Assembly (NCBI GenBank): GCA_023014485.1
Contig: JAJOZX010003214.1
Coordinates: 293,501 to 357,500, forward strand
Origin: Bathynomus jamesi
Lineage: Eukaryota > Arthropoda > Malacostraca > Isopoda > Cirolanidae
Length of the DNA: 64,000 nucleotides
Reading direction: 5' to 3'
Position 1 is the first letter of the stretch, and the number at the start of each line of letters is the position of its first letter. The notes below the pieces were generated by a model, which saw only the letters and a program-made list of their open reading frames with translations, did no database searches and was not told the DNA's origin. Positions 55,701 through 64,000 of the stretch are shown in pieces. The position numbers and the translations under genes are program-made.

Positions 55701-58700
55701 AATCAGTATAGAACTATTGAGCTAAAATTAACAAAGCTGTGGCACAAAGCAGTTGAGACATCACTTGGTAAAGGAAAACTAACAAAGAAAAATAAATTTC
55801 TGCACACACTTGATACTCTTTTTGACATTTTTAACTGCCAGTGTCCCAGAGAGTTGTGTTCTGAAGCCAATTGTTCTCCCTCATGCAGAAGAGAACCTCA
55901 CCCTCACATTGATTGTCGCTGTCTTCGTGAGAAGAAGATCCCTGGTTTGGAGCTGGCTTTCATAAAGGCGCAGAGAACAAAGGCAGGAGGCCAAGGAAGT
56001 ATGCAGATTGGTTCGGCAGATTATTCAGAAACCAAAAAACAGATTGTTATTGCTAAGAAAAAAGAGAAAATCCGAGAGAGGGAAGAAAGGAAGAAAAAGA
56101 AGAGTGAAGAAGCCACCCAAAGAGATGAAGAGCTCTATCAAGAGGTTTCTCACTTCTTTGAAAGCTCTTCAGATGAACAGAAAGAAGCAACATCAGATGA
56201 TAGCTCCAAAATGCCATCTGAACCTTCGCCGAAGAGAATGAAATACAACACTAAAGACATCTCAAACATTGCCCTTGCCAGTATTCGCCACCATACGGGG
56301 CTACGAGAGACTGCAGAGATTGCCACTGCCGCTTGGATAGATGCAGGCCTCATCAGCCGAGAGGATACATCCTTAGTGATAGATCATATTAAGATAAGAA
56401 GAGCACAAGAAAAAATAATGAAGGAGGAAGGTCTCTCTTGCCTTTTGTTTGATGGAAGAAGAGATGACACAAAAGTTCTCCTAGAGGTAGAGGGAATGGA
56501 CAGAAAGTTTCCCGGTCTCATCAAAGAAGAACTGTTTCACTTTGTTCCTGAAGCAGAAGTAGAAGGCAAGAAACATGCAGAGGCAATTGCTGATCAAATA
56601 ATATGTTGGCTTCAAGAAAGAAGACTTGACAGTTCACTGCAGGCCGTTGGTGGAGACTCAACTGCGGTGAACACTGGATGGCAGGGCGGTGTTATGACGC
56701 ATTTAGAGAAAAAACTTGGAAGAAGGCTTGTTTGGATTGTATGTGATTTGCACACAGGGGAACTACCTCTTCGTCGTCTCATCCAGGAACTTGATGGTCC
56801 TACAAAGAGCAACAACAAGTGGTCAGGCCCCGTTGGCAACATGCTAGATGAAGCAACGGAATTAGAAATAAATACAAAATTTCCAAAGGTCGAAGTAGGC
56901 CCTCCCCTTCCAGTGTTGTCTGAAGAAGTTATCAAAGACCTCAGCACGGATCAATCTTACGCTTATCGTATTGTTCAAGCAATCAGATCAGGAGAGTTGC
57001 CTCAAAATCTGGCTCTCTTGGAGATTGGACCCGTAAGTCACAGTCGTTGGTTAACTACAGCGATTCGTTTCTGCAGGATTTGGGTTTCCAAACATGCACT
57101 GAAGGGCAAAATGCTACAGAATTTGATGTTGATTGTTGAATTTATTATTGGGTTTTATCTTCCTCACTGGTTCAATGTAAAACTTAATCCAATGTGGATG
57201 GAGGGGCCCAACCACATCTTGTTTCAATTACAGCTACTGAGAACCCAAAGGAAAGTAGTGGTGGACATCGTGTTACCTGTGGTGAGAAGGTCCGCTTGGT
57301 ATGCTAGGCCAGAGGCAGTTTTGCAAGCAATACTCTGCAGCCAATGTACCAAAGAGCGAACTGAAGCTGTGGAAATCATTCTAAAGCTTAGAGGAACATC
57401 ACTAGATGATGACCAGCTGGGAGACTGCTCTGTTCAGACAAGAAAGGTACCTCCGATAAACGTCAATGCCACGAAATTGTCAGAATTAGTTTACTTGAGT
57501 TCGGAAGTTTTGGAGCCACCAATGACAACATGTATAACAAACAAAGATTTAACACAACTTAAAGAGGCCCCAATGCAAGTGCCAAAGTGGTCTTCTCACA
57601 CTCAGAGTGTGGAGAGATGTGTGAAAATGGTCACAGAAGCAGCTAGTCAAGTTTACAGTCACGAGAGGCGAGAAGGTTACATCAAAGCGCAAGTAGCAAG
57701 CCGAATGCTGATGTCAAGGAACCGCAGCAAAAAGGACATGACTGCATTGGTTACTTTCAAATAAAGACTCTGAATGATATCTTATTGCCACTTTAAATGT
57801 TGATAGGATGTTTGCGCACATTTGTTATTTTGTTACGAATTTACGGAGAAATGGAATTTTTGAATTAAAATTGATGTAGGTAGGAGTTATTTTTTATTGT
57901 TTTTGAAGCAAGGATATTATTTTGTATGCCAAATGATTACATTAAATTGCTACCAAATCACATGATTTTCAATTTAGTCATTTCACCCCCAAAATTGACA
58001 CACCCTAGTGTGGTATTCTAAGAGCATGAAACAGGAAAAACTTTTTTAACTTCAAAAAAACACGACGAACGTCTTAAACCATTATCCATTACCACGATAA
58101 TGAAGATACTGAACAAAATGACAGAAATAAAACCAGAAAAAATCAACCATCTCGTGAAGTACTTTATTAATGAATTACCTTTGCAATTTTTTCTGTAAAG
58201 CTTCTTAAGTGATTAAACATTAAGGCACCCATCTACTACCTTTAAATAAAGAACGAGTGAGCGGACAGTTTGGCAACAGCGCGCAATATTTGATTTTCCC
58301 GTCTTTGAATTCTATTGCTGTTATGTTATGCTATTAAAGTCTAGTTGTCAATTGTACTTATGGAAACTACCATTTCCATTGATTGTTACCGTTTCTTCAG
58401 ATTGTCATTGAATATAGTCTACAAAATCGCAGACATTTGTTGTTATTGATTTAGGGCTATTTAACCCAAAAGAAATTCGGAACACTATCAATGTCCATGA
58501 AGATATCTTCAAAAGACACGTCACCCGGGTCAGGAAAATTCCAGATGGGTCGGGTGTGACTAGATGCGAGATTGAGAGCTCAAGAAAGCAATTCTTTCCT
58601 TCATCAAGTCAGTTCGAGAGGTGGGACCACTAGCCTGACCTCCGTGCGATGAGAGATCAACGCGCAGAACTTCTACTATTTTAGCACATTATATACAGTA

Positions 58701-61700
58701 CTGTGCAAAAGTCAGAGACCACTGTCGATCTGATAACTATTAGATAATCTGTTGTAGGAAAATTGATTTTGATACTAAAATACATATTAACTAGAACCTC
58801 TGTTTCATATTAACGTATAACTAAGTTATTACTTAAGTGTATAAAGTTGTATAAGCTGGATGACCCTCTAGTCTGCATAAATTGGACTTGAGGGTTGATT
58901 CATTATATTACTTATAACGCGTGTGTTTAAAGATCTAGCGAACTATTACTGATGGATCTGCAGTAAATGCTCCTAAGCTATTGTTATATCAATATTTACA
59001 ATTAAAAGTATTGACATATTCACTTAAATTCTGCAAAACAAATTTATCCAAAACGTTTCTCATTATAATCCTAATTCATGCTGTTTTTTTCTTTCACAGG
59101 CTTAAGAAATGATAAAAAGTACAATTTCTGATGACATTAGATATAAAATAATACATTTGTATGGTGAGGGACTGAGTCAAAGAAAAATAAGTGAATCTAC
59201 AGGCGTTTCCAAAACTAGTGTAAAAAAAATCCTGGCTCGTCACATCAAATGGGACCCCAGCTGATCGTCCTAGATCAGGGAGGCCCTCTAAGCTTTCTCC
59301 ATCTGATCTACAATATCTAAAGATTACTTCCCTTCGAGACAGACACAAATCCAGCACTTCACTTGCAGCGGATCTCGAAAAAACAACAGGTGTCTCAGTT
59401 GATCCTTCTACTGTACGAAGGAAGCTTAATTCAGTAGGTCTCAGATGTCCAATACTTGTGTTCCAAAGCACAATGTCTTCTCCTCTCTTTATTTCCATTC
59501 CTTAAAAGTGGCTTTTTTGCTGCAACACGTCTTTTAAGACCTACTGAGTTAAGTTTCCTTCATACAGTAAAGGGATCAACTGAGACACCTATTGTTTTTT
59601 CGAGATCTGCTGCAAGTGAAGGACTGGATTTGTGTCTGTCTCGAAGGGAAGTAATCTTTAGATATTGTAGATCAGATGGAGAAAGCTTAGAGGGCCTCGC
59701 TGATCTAGGACGATCAGCTGGGGTCCCATTTGATCTGTGACGAGCCAAGATTTTTTGTACACCAGTTTTGGAAACGCCTGTAGATTCACTTATTTTTCTT
59801 TGACTCAGTCCCTCACCATACAAATGTATTATTTTATATCTAATCTCATCAGAAATTGTACTTTTTATCATTTCTTAAGCCTGTGAAAGAAAAAAAACAG
59901 CATGAATTAGGATTATAATGAGAAACGTTTTGGATAAATTTGTTTTGCAGAATTTAAGTGAATATGTCAATACTTTTAATTGTAAATATTGATATAACAA
60001 TAGCTTAGGAGCATTTACTGCGGATCCATCAGTAATAGTTCGCTAGATCTTTAAACACACGCGTTATAAGTAATATAATGAATCAACCCTCAAGTCCAAT
60101 TATGCAGACTAGAGGGTCATCCAGCTTATACAACTTCATACACTTAAGTAATAACTTAGTTATACGTTAATATGAACCAAAGGTTCTAGTTAAAATGTAT
60201 TTTAGTATCAAAACCAATTTTCATACAACAGATTATCTAATAGTTATCAGATCGACAGTGGTCTCGGACTTTTGCACAGTACTGTGTGTGTGTGTGTGTG
60301 TGTAAACCATTAACCCTTGGACTTACCTTCTGCGGTGCTTCTTGTTCGCTGACGAGCCACTGCAGCTCACTGGCCTTCGGAAGAAGCCTTGAATTGTAAT
60401 GCATAAGGATGGCAATGGCTACATTCTCCGCTGATGAAGGATCCGTTGAACAGGAACTCTGTTCATCTGAATTCCCTATTGACGGAATTAAAAAACTTTG
60501 ATAATATACGAAAGACAATTTATGGACGCATCACTCGCATCAATTGTAGTCTCAATGGCTCTCAACCGCAAAGTGTTCGATAATACATCTAATACCAAAC
60601 TGTAGTTTATAAAAAAACTACCATGATGTCCTATTTTGTAACGGAGTCAACAGCTTAACTTCGAAGATTTATTTTGTGAAAACATTTCCAACTAATTAAT
60701 TATCAACCATAAATTAAAACCAATAATAATTCAGAAAGCTTTTAAAAAAAAAGGTAATTTATTCCATTAACCATTTCTGAATACAAAAAGTTAACATTTT
60801 AGCAGTTAATTTTAATTAAACTTGGAAAGTATTGCGCATTTGCCTACCTTCAGCAACTTCATTCTGAATTTCGCTCGAAGAAGGTTCTACATCACTCGTA
60901 TCGGAACTCTGAGGCTCGGGTGAATCGCAGATACTGTGATCCGTTGTTACTAAAAGCAAGTTTATGAAACTATTAATTTTCACAAATTTACGTTTGTAGT
61001 TAAATGAACATCGCAAACTTTATGGGAAGAATATTCTGGCTATTATAATAGCAATAATAAATGGAAATAACTACTTTTTTTTCTCTTCTAGACTTTGCAA
61101 ACTATCGTAAGTACTGAAATGGCAAATGTCAAAATAAGTGTTCATTAAGTCAAGGTGCTACCTAACTTTTTTTTTTAACATCATCTTCACGAGAAAATGC
61201 TAAAACTGACCTGCACCATCAAACATTAATTTAAATCTCTCCGGATGAGACCAGTTAACTAGTAATGCATCAAAGGACTCACAAAGGCAATCTCCCAACA
61301 AAGAAAAGTAAATTATTTACCAGGATCTTCATCCGAGGATCCAGCATTGAAAGAAACGCGACTTCTGACCCTGAGTTTTCTCCTATTTGAAGGGAGTTTC
61401 TTTTGACTCAAAACATCATCCTCGCTTTCATCCTGAATTGAAGGGTTCAATTTTCTTTCATTTTTGTGGCATGTCTCGTAATTCATCTGAAATTTGAAAT
61501 AAAAAATTATAAGGCGAGAGAACATGACCAGCAGCATAATTTCCATTTTTTAAACTTTTAACGGGTAAATCTTGACAAGTCCATCCATCTCACCTGCTCT
61601 ATGGCTGCGAGAACAGCTTCCGCGATACTGAAATGTGCATTCTCACGATCAAGTTGAGCACTCGTTTTTGAGAACTCCGCAGACGTTAGGAAATCTAGTA

Positions 61701-62832
61701 AATTCTGACCCGGTTGAGGATGAGGAAAGAATCCATCCGCTTCTGGAGTGATGCTTTGACCGCCATCTTCCATGAAACTCTTCTTTACGGACCCTTTGCT
61801 AGACATTTGTGGTGGGAAAGACGACTTCTCTGAGAAACTAAGAGAGACTCCGTTCAGTGGGGAAACTGTAACAACAGTTCTCCCTCCATCCGAATGAGAA
61901 CGAGAATGACAGGGGTTTACCTTCATCCCTGATTTCTCACTCGAGTTCTTCACCCTCTTCGATGGTTCTCGTGGACGCTTCGGGGTGACAACAATGGACG
62001 GGGAGCCGTTTGTAGGTAAAGATACAGAACTGAACGAATTCACTGTTTCAGATTTTTTTTCTACTTCTCCGTGAATATCCGCATAAGAAAAGGAATGAGG
62101 TGGAATTGCATCCGGATCACGATCGCCTAAAGCTTTTCTCAAAATGGAACTCTGGTCATTTGTGGAAAACTTGGATTTTGATGCCAAGTATTCAATAAGA
62201 AAAGGTGAAGGTTTAACAACACTGGAATGATCAACGAGAGAGCTTCGAAAATCATCCGGAGCTTCCTTCAAATCACTCATAATGTTGCCGCAGGAAGAAA
62301 ATTCCTCTCTAATTGTTTTGGAAAGAGCGGAAGCACCAGTGAGTGAGGTTCTCGTGGCATGGCTATGCTCCCGCAGACTCGCTCTCCGAACTCTCCCGCC
62401 GGGTGAATCTATCGCACTTTTTTCTTCGTCGACTGAGAGAGAAAGAAGACGCAGATCCTCTTCAGACAAAACTTTCTGACCTAATTCTTTGTTTCCTCGG
62501 TTTATAAAAGCTTTTCCTGAACTGTATTTAATATCGCTTTTCTCACCATCACTGAGCAAAGAATTGTTATAGTCCACTTTAAAAAAGCTCGGTGATAACT
62601 TCAATGAAATAGAGGGAGGATAATCATCTTCCCAAACAGTCAAACTATCGTTAGTTTCCCCCTTTTCACATGAAGGAGATTCAGCGTCATTTTGACCCAT
62701 CCTAAAATTTGGAGTAAGAACTCCATTTGAACTTGAATTATAAACTCCATTCTCCGATTTGTCACTGCTTTCACTCATGGAAAAAGGCTTTTCTTTCACC
62801 TGATCGTTTTTCTTGCTATAAAACTTCACCAT
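49586..62832 (-). CDS. RUBCN: Rubicon homologue (gene extent of nine coding exons; 5' part beyond window)
   Basis: Rubicon is a negative regulator of autophagosome and endosome maturation. It acts on late endosomes by binding the Beclin-1/VPS34 complex, and Rab7 through its C-terminal Rubicon homology (RH) domain. Nine exons (A-I) with GT-AG borders keep compatible phases and total 830 codons including stop. Diagnostic blocks are HFSIAEAVLAAIEQ, SELQWLVSEQEAPQK then LLPMPNSVAVSPDD (joined exactly across an intron), WAPPRPQLILTLH, CAGCG, CTSCHSN...KVLHKWDF, ADPLFHL, VYSLDDLL, GFICEICR and SCPRCERRERR. The RUN domain should lie upstream, past 62833. Introns hold several transposons. The RH-domain paralogues PLEKHM1 and DEF8 lack the SELQWLV block, which favours Rubicon. 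Confidence 0.92.
51042..51821 (-). pseudogene. Divergent hAT-like transposase, C-terminal 259 codons
   Basis: The uninterrupted frame starts at SSDQKYLYEMCHAIQTG, equivalent to residues after LSTDQ in the protein at 55677-57764. It has RLNHARWLTLANRVLRLYIS (the H-x-RW block), FYAPAWFQIKSHPKATEG, YFANPENILLSMVSDE and FPCHSQSVERGVNLV (late glutamate). It ends LPTFEWKGQWKE. The upstream half is missing because a LINE inserted immediately 5' of this point. The N-terminal catalytic aspartates are therefore absent. Confidence 0.75.
51830..52655 (-). pseudogene. LINE-D reverse transcriptase thumb, 5'-truncated copy
   Basis: The 139-codon frame (52650-52231) has RNVVPKQVLLTLYHTLVLPY, ITYCTLVWGNS and IQKRAIRLLSDADF, a thumb segment of L2/CR1-like LINEs. 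It is followed by an untranslated 3' region to about 51830. The junctions lie inside the hAT-like copy, so it is younger than that element. Exact limits are approximate. Confidence 0.75.
52967..53099 (-). CDS. RUBCN: Rubicon exon H
   Basis: It is bounded by TTGGAGAG|AGTTCCC and TGCCAG|GTAAGG. It encodes VPLHWSTEPHVYSLDDLLSV and ends INHISNCQ in phase 0. The acceptor was chosen because only this AG keeps the phase set by exon G. Confidence 0.88.
53525..53707 (-). CDS. RUBCN: Rubicon exon G
   Basis: It is bounded by TAATCCAG|ATACGCT and ACTAA|GTAAGA. It encodes YAVCNFSFELLSRMSADPLF and a helical stretch ending VYIFTCSRAT. It was found by continuing the RH domain in phase; no ATG marks it. Confidence 0.9.
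54053..54235 (-). CDS. RUBCN: Rubicon exon F (start of RH domain, first zinc-binding cysteines)
   Basis: It is bounded by TTCCACAG|GCGAAA and AAAAA|GTAAGA. It has WRCAGCG, RLCHYLGRFFCTSCHSN and PAKVLHKWDF. The cysteines and histidine match the zinc-binding pattern of Rubicon RH domains. The phase fits the two bases left by exon E. Confidence 0.93.
54512..54648 (-). CDS. RUBCN: Rubicon exon E
   Basis: It is bounded by TTCACAG|CTTCTTCC and ACCAA|GTAAGG. It continues exon D in phase as LLPMPNSVAVSPDDVEGE and carries LLRGTPDWAPPRPQLILTLH. The 5.7-kb intron before it holds a hAT-like transposon and a Tc1 palindrome. Confidence 0.92.
54885..58007 (+). mobile_element. Divergent hAT-like transposon, copy 4, in a Rubicon intron
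   Basis: Perfect 18-bp ends TAGGGTGTGTCAATTTTG / CAAAATTGACACACCCTA bracket a 3.1-kb element with a long transposase frame. No matching 8-bp duplication was found (AAATATGT / GTGTGGTA). It lies opposite to the host gene. Confidence 0.88.
55418..57764 (+). CDS. Divergent hAT-like transposase (one frameshift)
   Basis: An N-terminal frame (55418-55702) and a 695-codon frame (55677-57764) overlap near 55680, a single indel in an otherwise intact gene. In the long frame come a Cys-rich zinc-binding region (about residues 52-84, CPRELCSEANCSPSC), a basic coiled-coil-like stretch (115-175), FDGRRDD (about 259), VGGDSTAVNTGWQGG (about 323-337), CDLHTGELPLRRLI (about 356), SHSRWLTTA (about 453) and SHTQSVERCVKMVTE (about 640). 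The order D, D, C-x2-H, RW, E mirrors hAT transposases. A TTTTCAG acceptor precedes the ATG at 55457. Function is by analogy. This is the best-preserved copy of the family here. Confidence 0.75.
58008..58695. other. Rubicon intron sequence, nothing further recognised
   Basis: Ordinary AT-rich intron DNA between the hAT-like element and the Tc1 palindrome. Confidence 0.5.
59109..59264 (+). pseudogene. Tc1 transposase N-terminus (left arm)
   Basis: It starts MIKSTISDDIRYKIIHLYGE and continues through the first helix-turn-helix (GLSQRKISESTGVSKTSV) before a frameshift near 59240. The rest of the left arm carries the same region as the right arm, out of frame. Only DNA-binding sequence is present. 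Confidence 0.85.
59560..59871 (-). pseudogene. Tc1 transposase N-terminus (right arm)
   Basis: The 103-codon frame covers the first helix-turn-helix (GLSQRKISESTGVSKTGVQK), an RPRSARPSKLSPSDLQYL linker (GRPR-like, here RPRS) and the start of the second DNA-binding half (LAADLEKTIGVSVDPFTV). The frame leaves the element at the spacer before any of the DDE catalytic motifs. Such a fragment could at most bind Tc1 ends, which is inference. Confidence 0.87.
60327..60475 (-). CDS. RUBCN: Rubicon exon D (SELQWLV block)
   Basis: It is bounded by CAATAG|GGAATTC and CAGAAG|GTAAGT. It contains SSAENVAIAILMHYNSRLLP and ASELQWLVSEQEAPQK, the most diagnostic Rubicon segment in the window. It ends in phase 0. 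Confidence 0.92.
60848..60949 (-). CDS. RUBCN: Rubicon exon C
   Basis: It is bounded by CTTTTAG|TAACAACGG and GAAG|GTAGGC. It takes up one carried base (making V) and leaves one base over. It encodes an acidic Ser-rich linker (SPEPQSSDTSDVEPSSSE). Confidence 0.75.
61321..61486 (-). CDS. RUBCN: Rubicon exon B
   Basis: It is bounded by TTTCAG|ATGAATTAC and CCTG|GTAAAT. It enters in phase 0 and leaves one base over. It encodes a charged linker with RRKLRVRSRVSFNAGSSDED. Confidence 0.82.
61594..62832 (-). CDS. RUBCN: Rubicon exon A (Ser-rich middle region)
   Basis: 413 codons in phase 0 preceded by TTTTATAG|ATGGTGAAG, so an acceptor directly abuts the first ATG. This makes it probably an internal exon. 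The content is Ser/Glu-rich and disordered-looking, ending HFSIAEAVLAAIEQ before donor CAG|GTGAGA. The MVKFYSKKN start matches the region that follows the RUN domain in Rubicon proteins. Confidence 0.88.
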
Positions 62833-62916
62833 CTATAAAACAAGCGAATATATTACTTCAACAAAGTAATTTTCTTCTTTATTCATTTTGTTTTTAATAT
62901 AAAAAGACTTTTTTTA

Positions 62917-63270
62917 ATGTACAGGGTGGGCCGTAAGTTTCCATACATAGGAAAAATTAAACGTTTGTTTTTATGTTTCAGATACCCTAAGAATATGCGT
63001 TTGACGAAAGAGCAACGAATTGAATTGGTCCTGTGGAGTGGCCTCCCAGATCCCCAGATCTCACCCCCCCTTGATTTCTATCTTTGGGGGCACTTGAAGG
63101 CCATGGTGTATCAGGAAAAGATACGAGACATAAATCATCTAAAGGAACGTATCACCAACGCCATTACAAGCATAACGTCAACTGTGCTAATGCGTGTTCA
63201 TCAACAGTGGGGAACACGTATTGAAATGTGGTTTCAAAACAATGGCAACCATGTAGAGCATATTATATAA
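62917..63270 (+). pseudogene. Mariner transposase start fused to its end
   Basis: The frame opens at the left end and passes through MRLTKEQRIELVLWSG, the usual N-terminal start of this family. It then jumps directly into PPLDFYLWGHLKAMVYQEKI and the C-terminus ending NHVEHII. Everything between, including the first two catalytic aspartates, is deleted but the frame is kept. The ATG of the transposase proper is at about 62995. Confidence 0.8.
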
Positions 63271-63336
63271 ATAAAAATGGTTGTCCATAAAAAAATGTTT
63301 ATTTTTCCTATGTATGGAAACTTACGGCCCACCCTG
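62922..63336 (+). mobile_element. Mariner-family deletion derivative upstream of Rubicon exon A
   Basis: Perfect inverted ends CAGGGTGGGCCGTAAGTTTC at TA sites. It is about 415 bp, and it lies 90 bp upstream of the exon A acceptor. Confidence 0.92.
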
Positions 63337-63776
63337 TATAACAAAATTTTTAAAAAGTATCTATCCCTTCCACACTTATTATTCACGTACAATTGAATGA
63401 TATGACGAATGTCTAGTTACTACCATCATCTTTGCAAATATTTGGTAATTATCAAACTTCTTAACCATATTAAGCGAGTGCTATAGCATCGTGCTAACGT
63501 CACTCTCTCCACGTGACATTTAATTGACAAGCTATTTTGGGTCAGGTTAGTTTTTTTTTTTAAGTGTGTCAGCACTGGGCACAATGTGCCATCCACCAAA
63601 TAGATGAGCATAGGGCTGTGTTAATGGGTCTGCATCACATTTTATGAGGTGCCCTAATTATGGTTCAATCTCAGCAACAAAATTTATGTCCACTTCTTTA
63701 GGGAAACACTTCTGAAGTTCTGGGACACCATATATATATAAATGCACTAAAATCACAAAATAACACGTGACCTTAT
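63337..63776. other. Non-coding; no feature recognised
   Basis: Mixed-composition intergenic or intron sequence without a recognised gene or repeat. Confidence 0.5.
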
Positions 63777-63895
63777 TAATAAGCAAACAACCACAGGGAA
63801 AAGGAAACACAAAGTCCGAGCGCTTTCGTGAATATATCACGAATATATCACGAAAGCGCTCGGACTTTGTGTTTCCTTTTCCCTGTGGTTGTTTG

Positions 63896-63900
<5 letters not shown>
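63777..63900. repeat. Near-perfect palindrome with 52-bp arms
   Basis: The left arm starts ATAAGCAAACAACCACAGGG and is matched base for base in inverted orientation up to TCGTGA. The centre duplicates ATATATCACGA. A (TA)n run (63899-63927) follows. Confidence 0.95.
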
Positions 63901-63931
<31 letters not shown>

Positions 63932-63935
63932 CATA

Positions 63936-64000
63936 TGGGCTACGTAGTGGCCGATGTCGTAACACCGCTTCTCGGAGATCAGCGAAGTTAAGCGACATTG
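63936..64000 (+). rRNA. 5S rRNA-like sequence, cut by the window edge
   Basis: GGCTACGTAGTGGCCGATGT followed by AACACCGCTTCTCGGAGATC and AGCGAAGTTAAGCGACATTG matches the first half of arthropod 5S rRNA. It includes the AGTTAAGC internal control element. The first bases differ from canonical 5S, so it may be a pseudogene or the head of a 5S-derived SINE. Confidence 0.6.

Larger units (their letters stand above)
58696..60284. mobile_element. Palindromic Tc1 derivative in a Rubicon intron
   Basis: Two arms of about 746 bp (58696-59441 and 59538-60284) are inverted copies around a 96-bp spacer. The outer ends start CAGTACTGTGCAAAAGTC. Each arm holds the start of a Tc1 transposase in outward-to-centre orientation, and the catalytic domain is absent. 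Confidence 0.92.

Noticed and set aside
54877..58015. 8-bp duplication of the hAT-like element in the Rubicon intron
   Set aside because: Flanks AAATATGT and GTGTGGTA do not match, although the terminal repeats are perfect.

Overview
The window is a repeat-dominated arthropod nuclear region, probably from a crustacean. The evidence is one intron-containing host gene with GT-AG introns, BEL/Pao and LINE retrotransposons, many mariner, hAT and Tc1 elements, tRNA- and 5S-derived sequences and long TA microsatellites. One non-LTR family (two copies) closely resembles LINE proteins I know from decapod genomes. That placement rests on remembered resemblance, so the phylum is firmer than the order.

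Positions 1-26300 are a deep transposon nest. A LINE-type reverse transcriptase fragment (LINE-B, about 452-2217) is split by a hAT element with an 8-bp target duplication. A second LINE (LINE-A) is scattered in order over 2392-26275. It is interrupted by a TATG...CATA element, two hAT MITEs (one carrying a fold-back mariner), a 17.7-kb block bounded by two further TATG...CATA copies, and a CACTA-like transposon. Inside the block are a 37-39-bp minisatellite split by a divergent hAT-like transposon, which itself carries a solo BEL/Pao LTR. A hairpin insertion also lies in the minisatellite. The rest of the block is a defective BEL/Pao element (about 11761-21336, minus strand) carrying a mariner, two hAT MITEs and a 14-bp x 20 tandem repeat.

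Positions 26300-48200 hold a Merlin-like element, two copies of a LINE on the minus strand (LINE-C), hAT and piggyBac-like MITEs, two mariners (one holding a LINE, one holding a hAT), a tRNA-derived SINE, and a non-autonomous copy of the divergent hAT-like family. There is also a 34-bp-TIR element enclosing a tRNA-like sequence, and a broken multi-exon-type gene of unknown family at 46450-48190.

Positions 49586-62832 (minus) contain the only host gene I recognise, a Rubicon (RUBCN) homologue. Nine coding exons keep compatible splice phases and sum to 829 codons plus stop. The RUN-domain exons must lie beyond the right edge. Its introns carry two divergent hAT-like elements, one with a nearly intact transposase, and a palindromic Tc1 derivative. 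A mariner deletion derivative lies just upstream of the first visible exon. The window ends in a perfect-arm palindrome, a TA run and a 5S-rRNA-like sequence.
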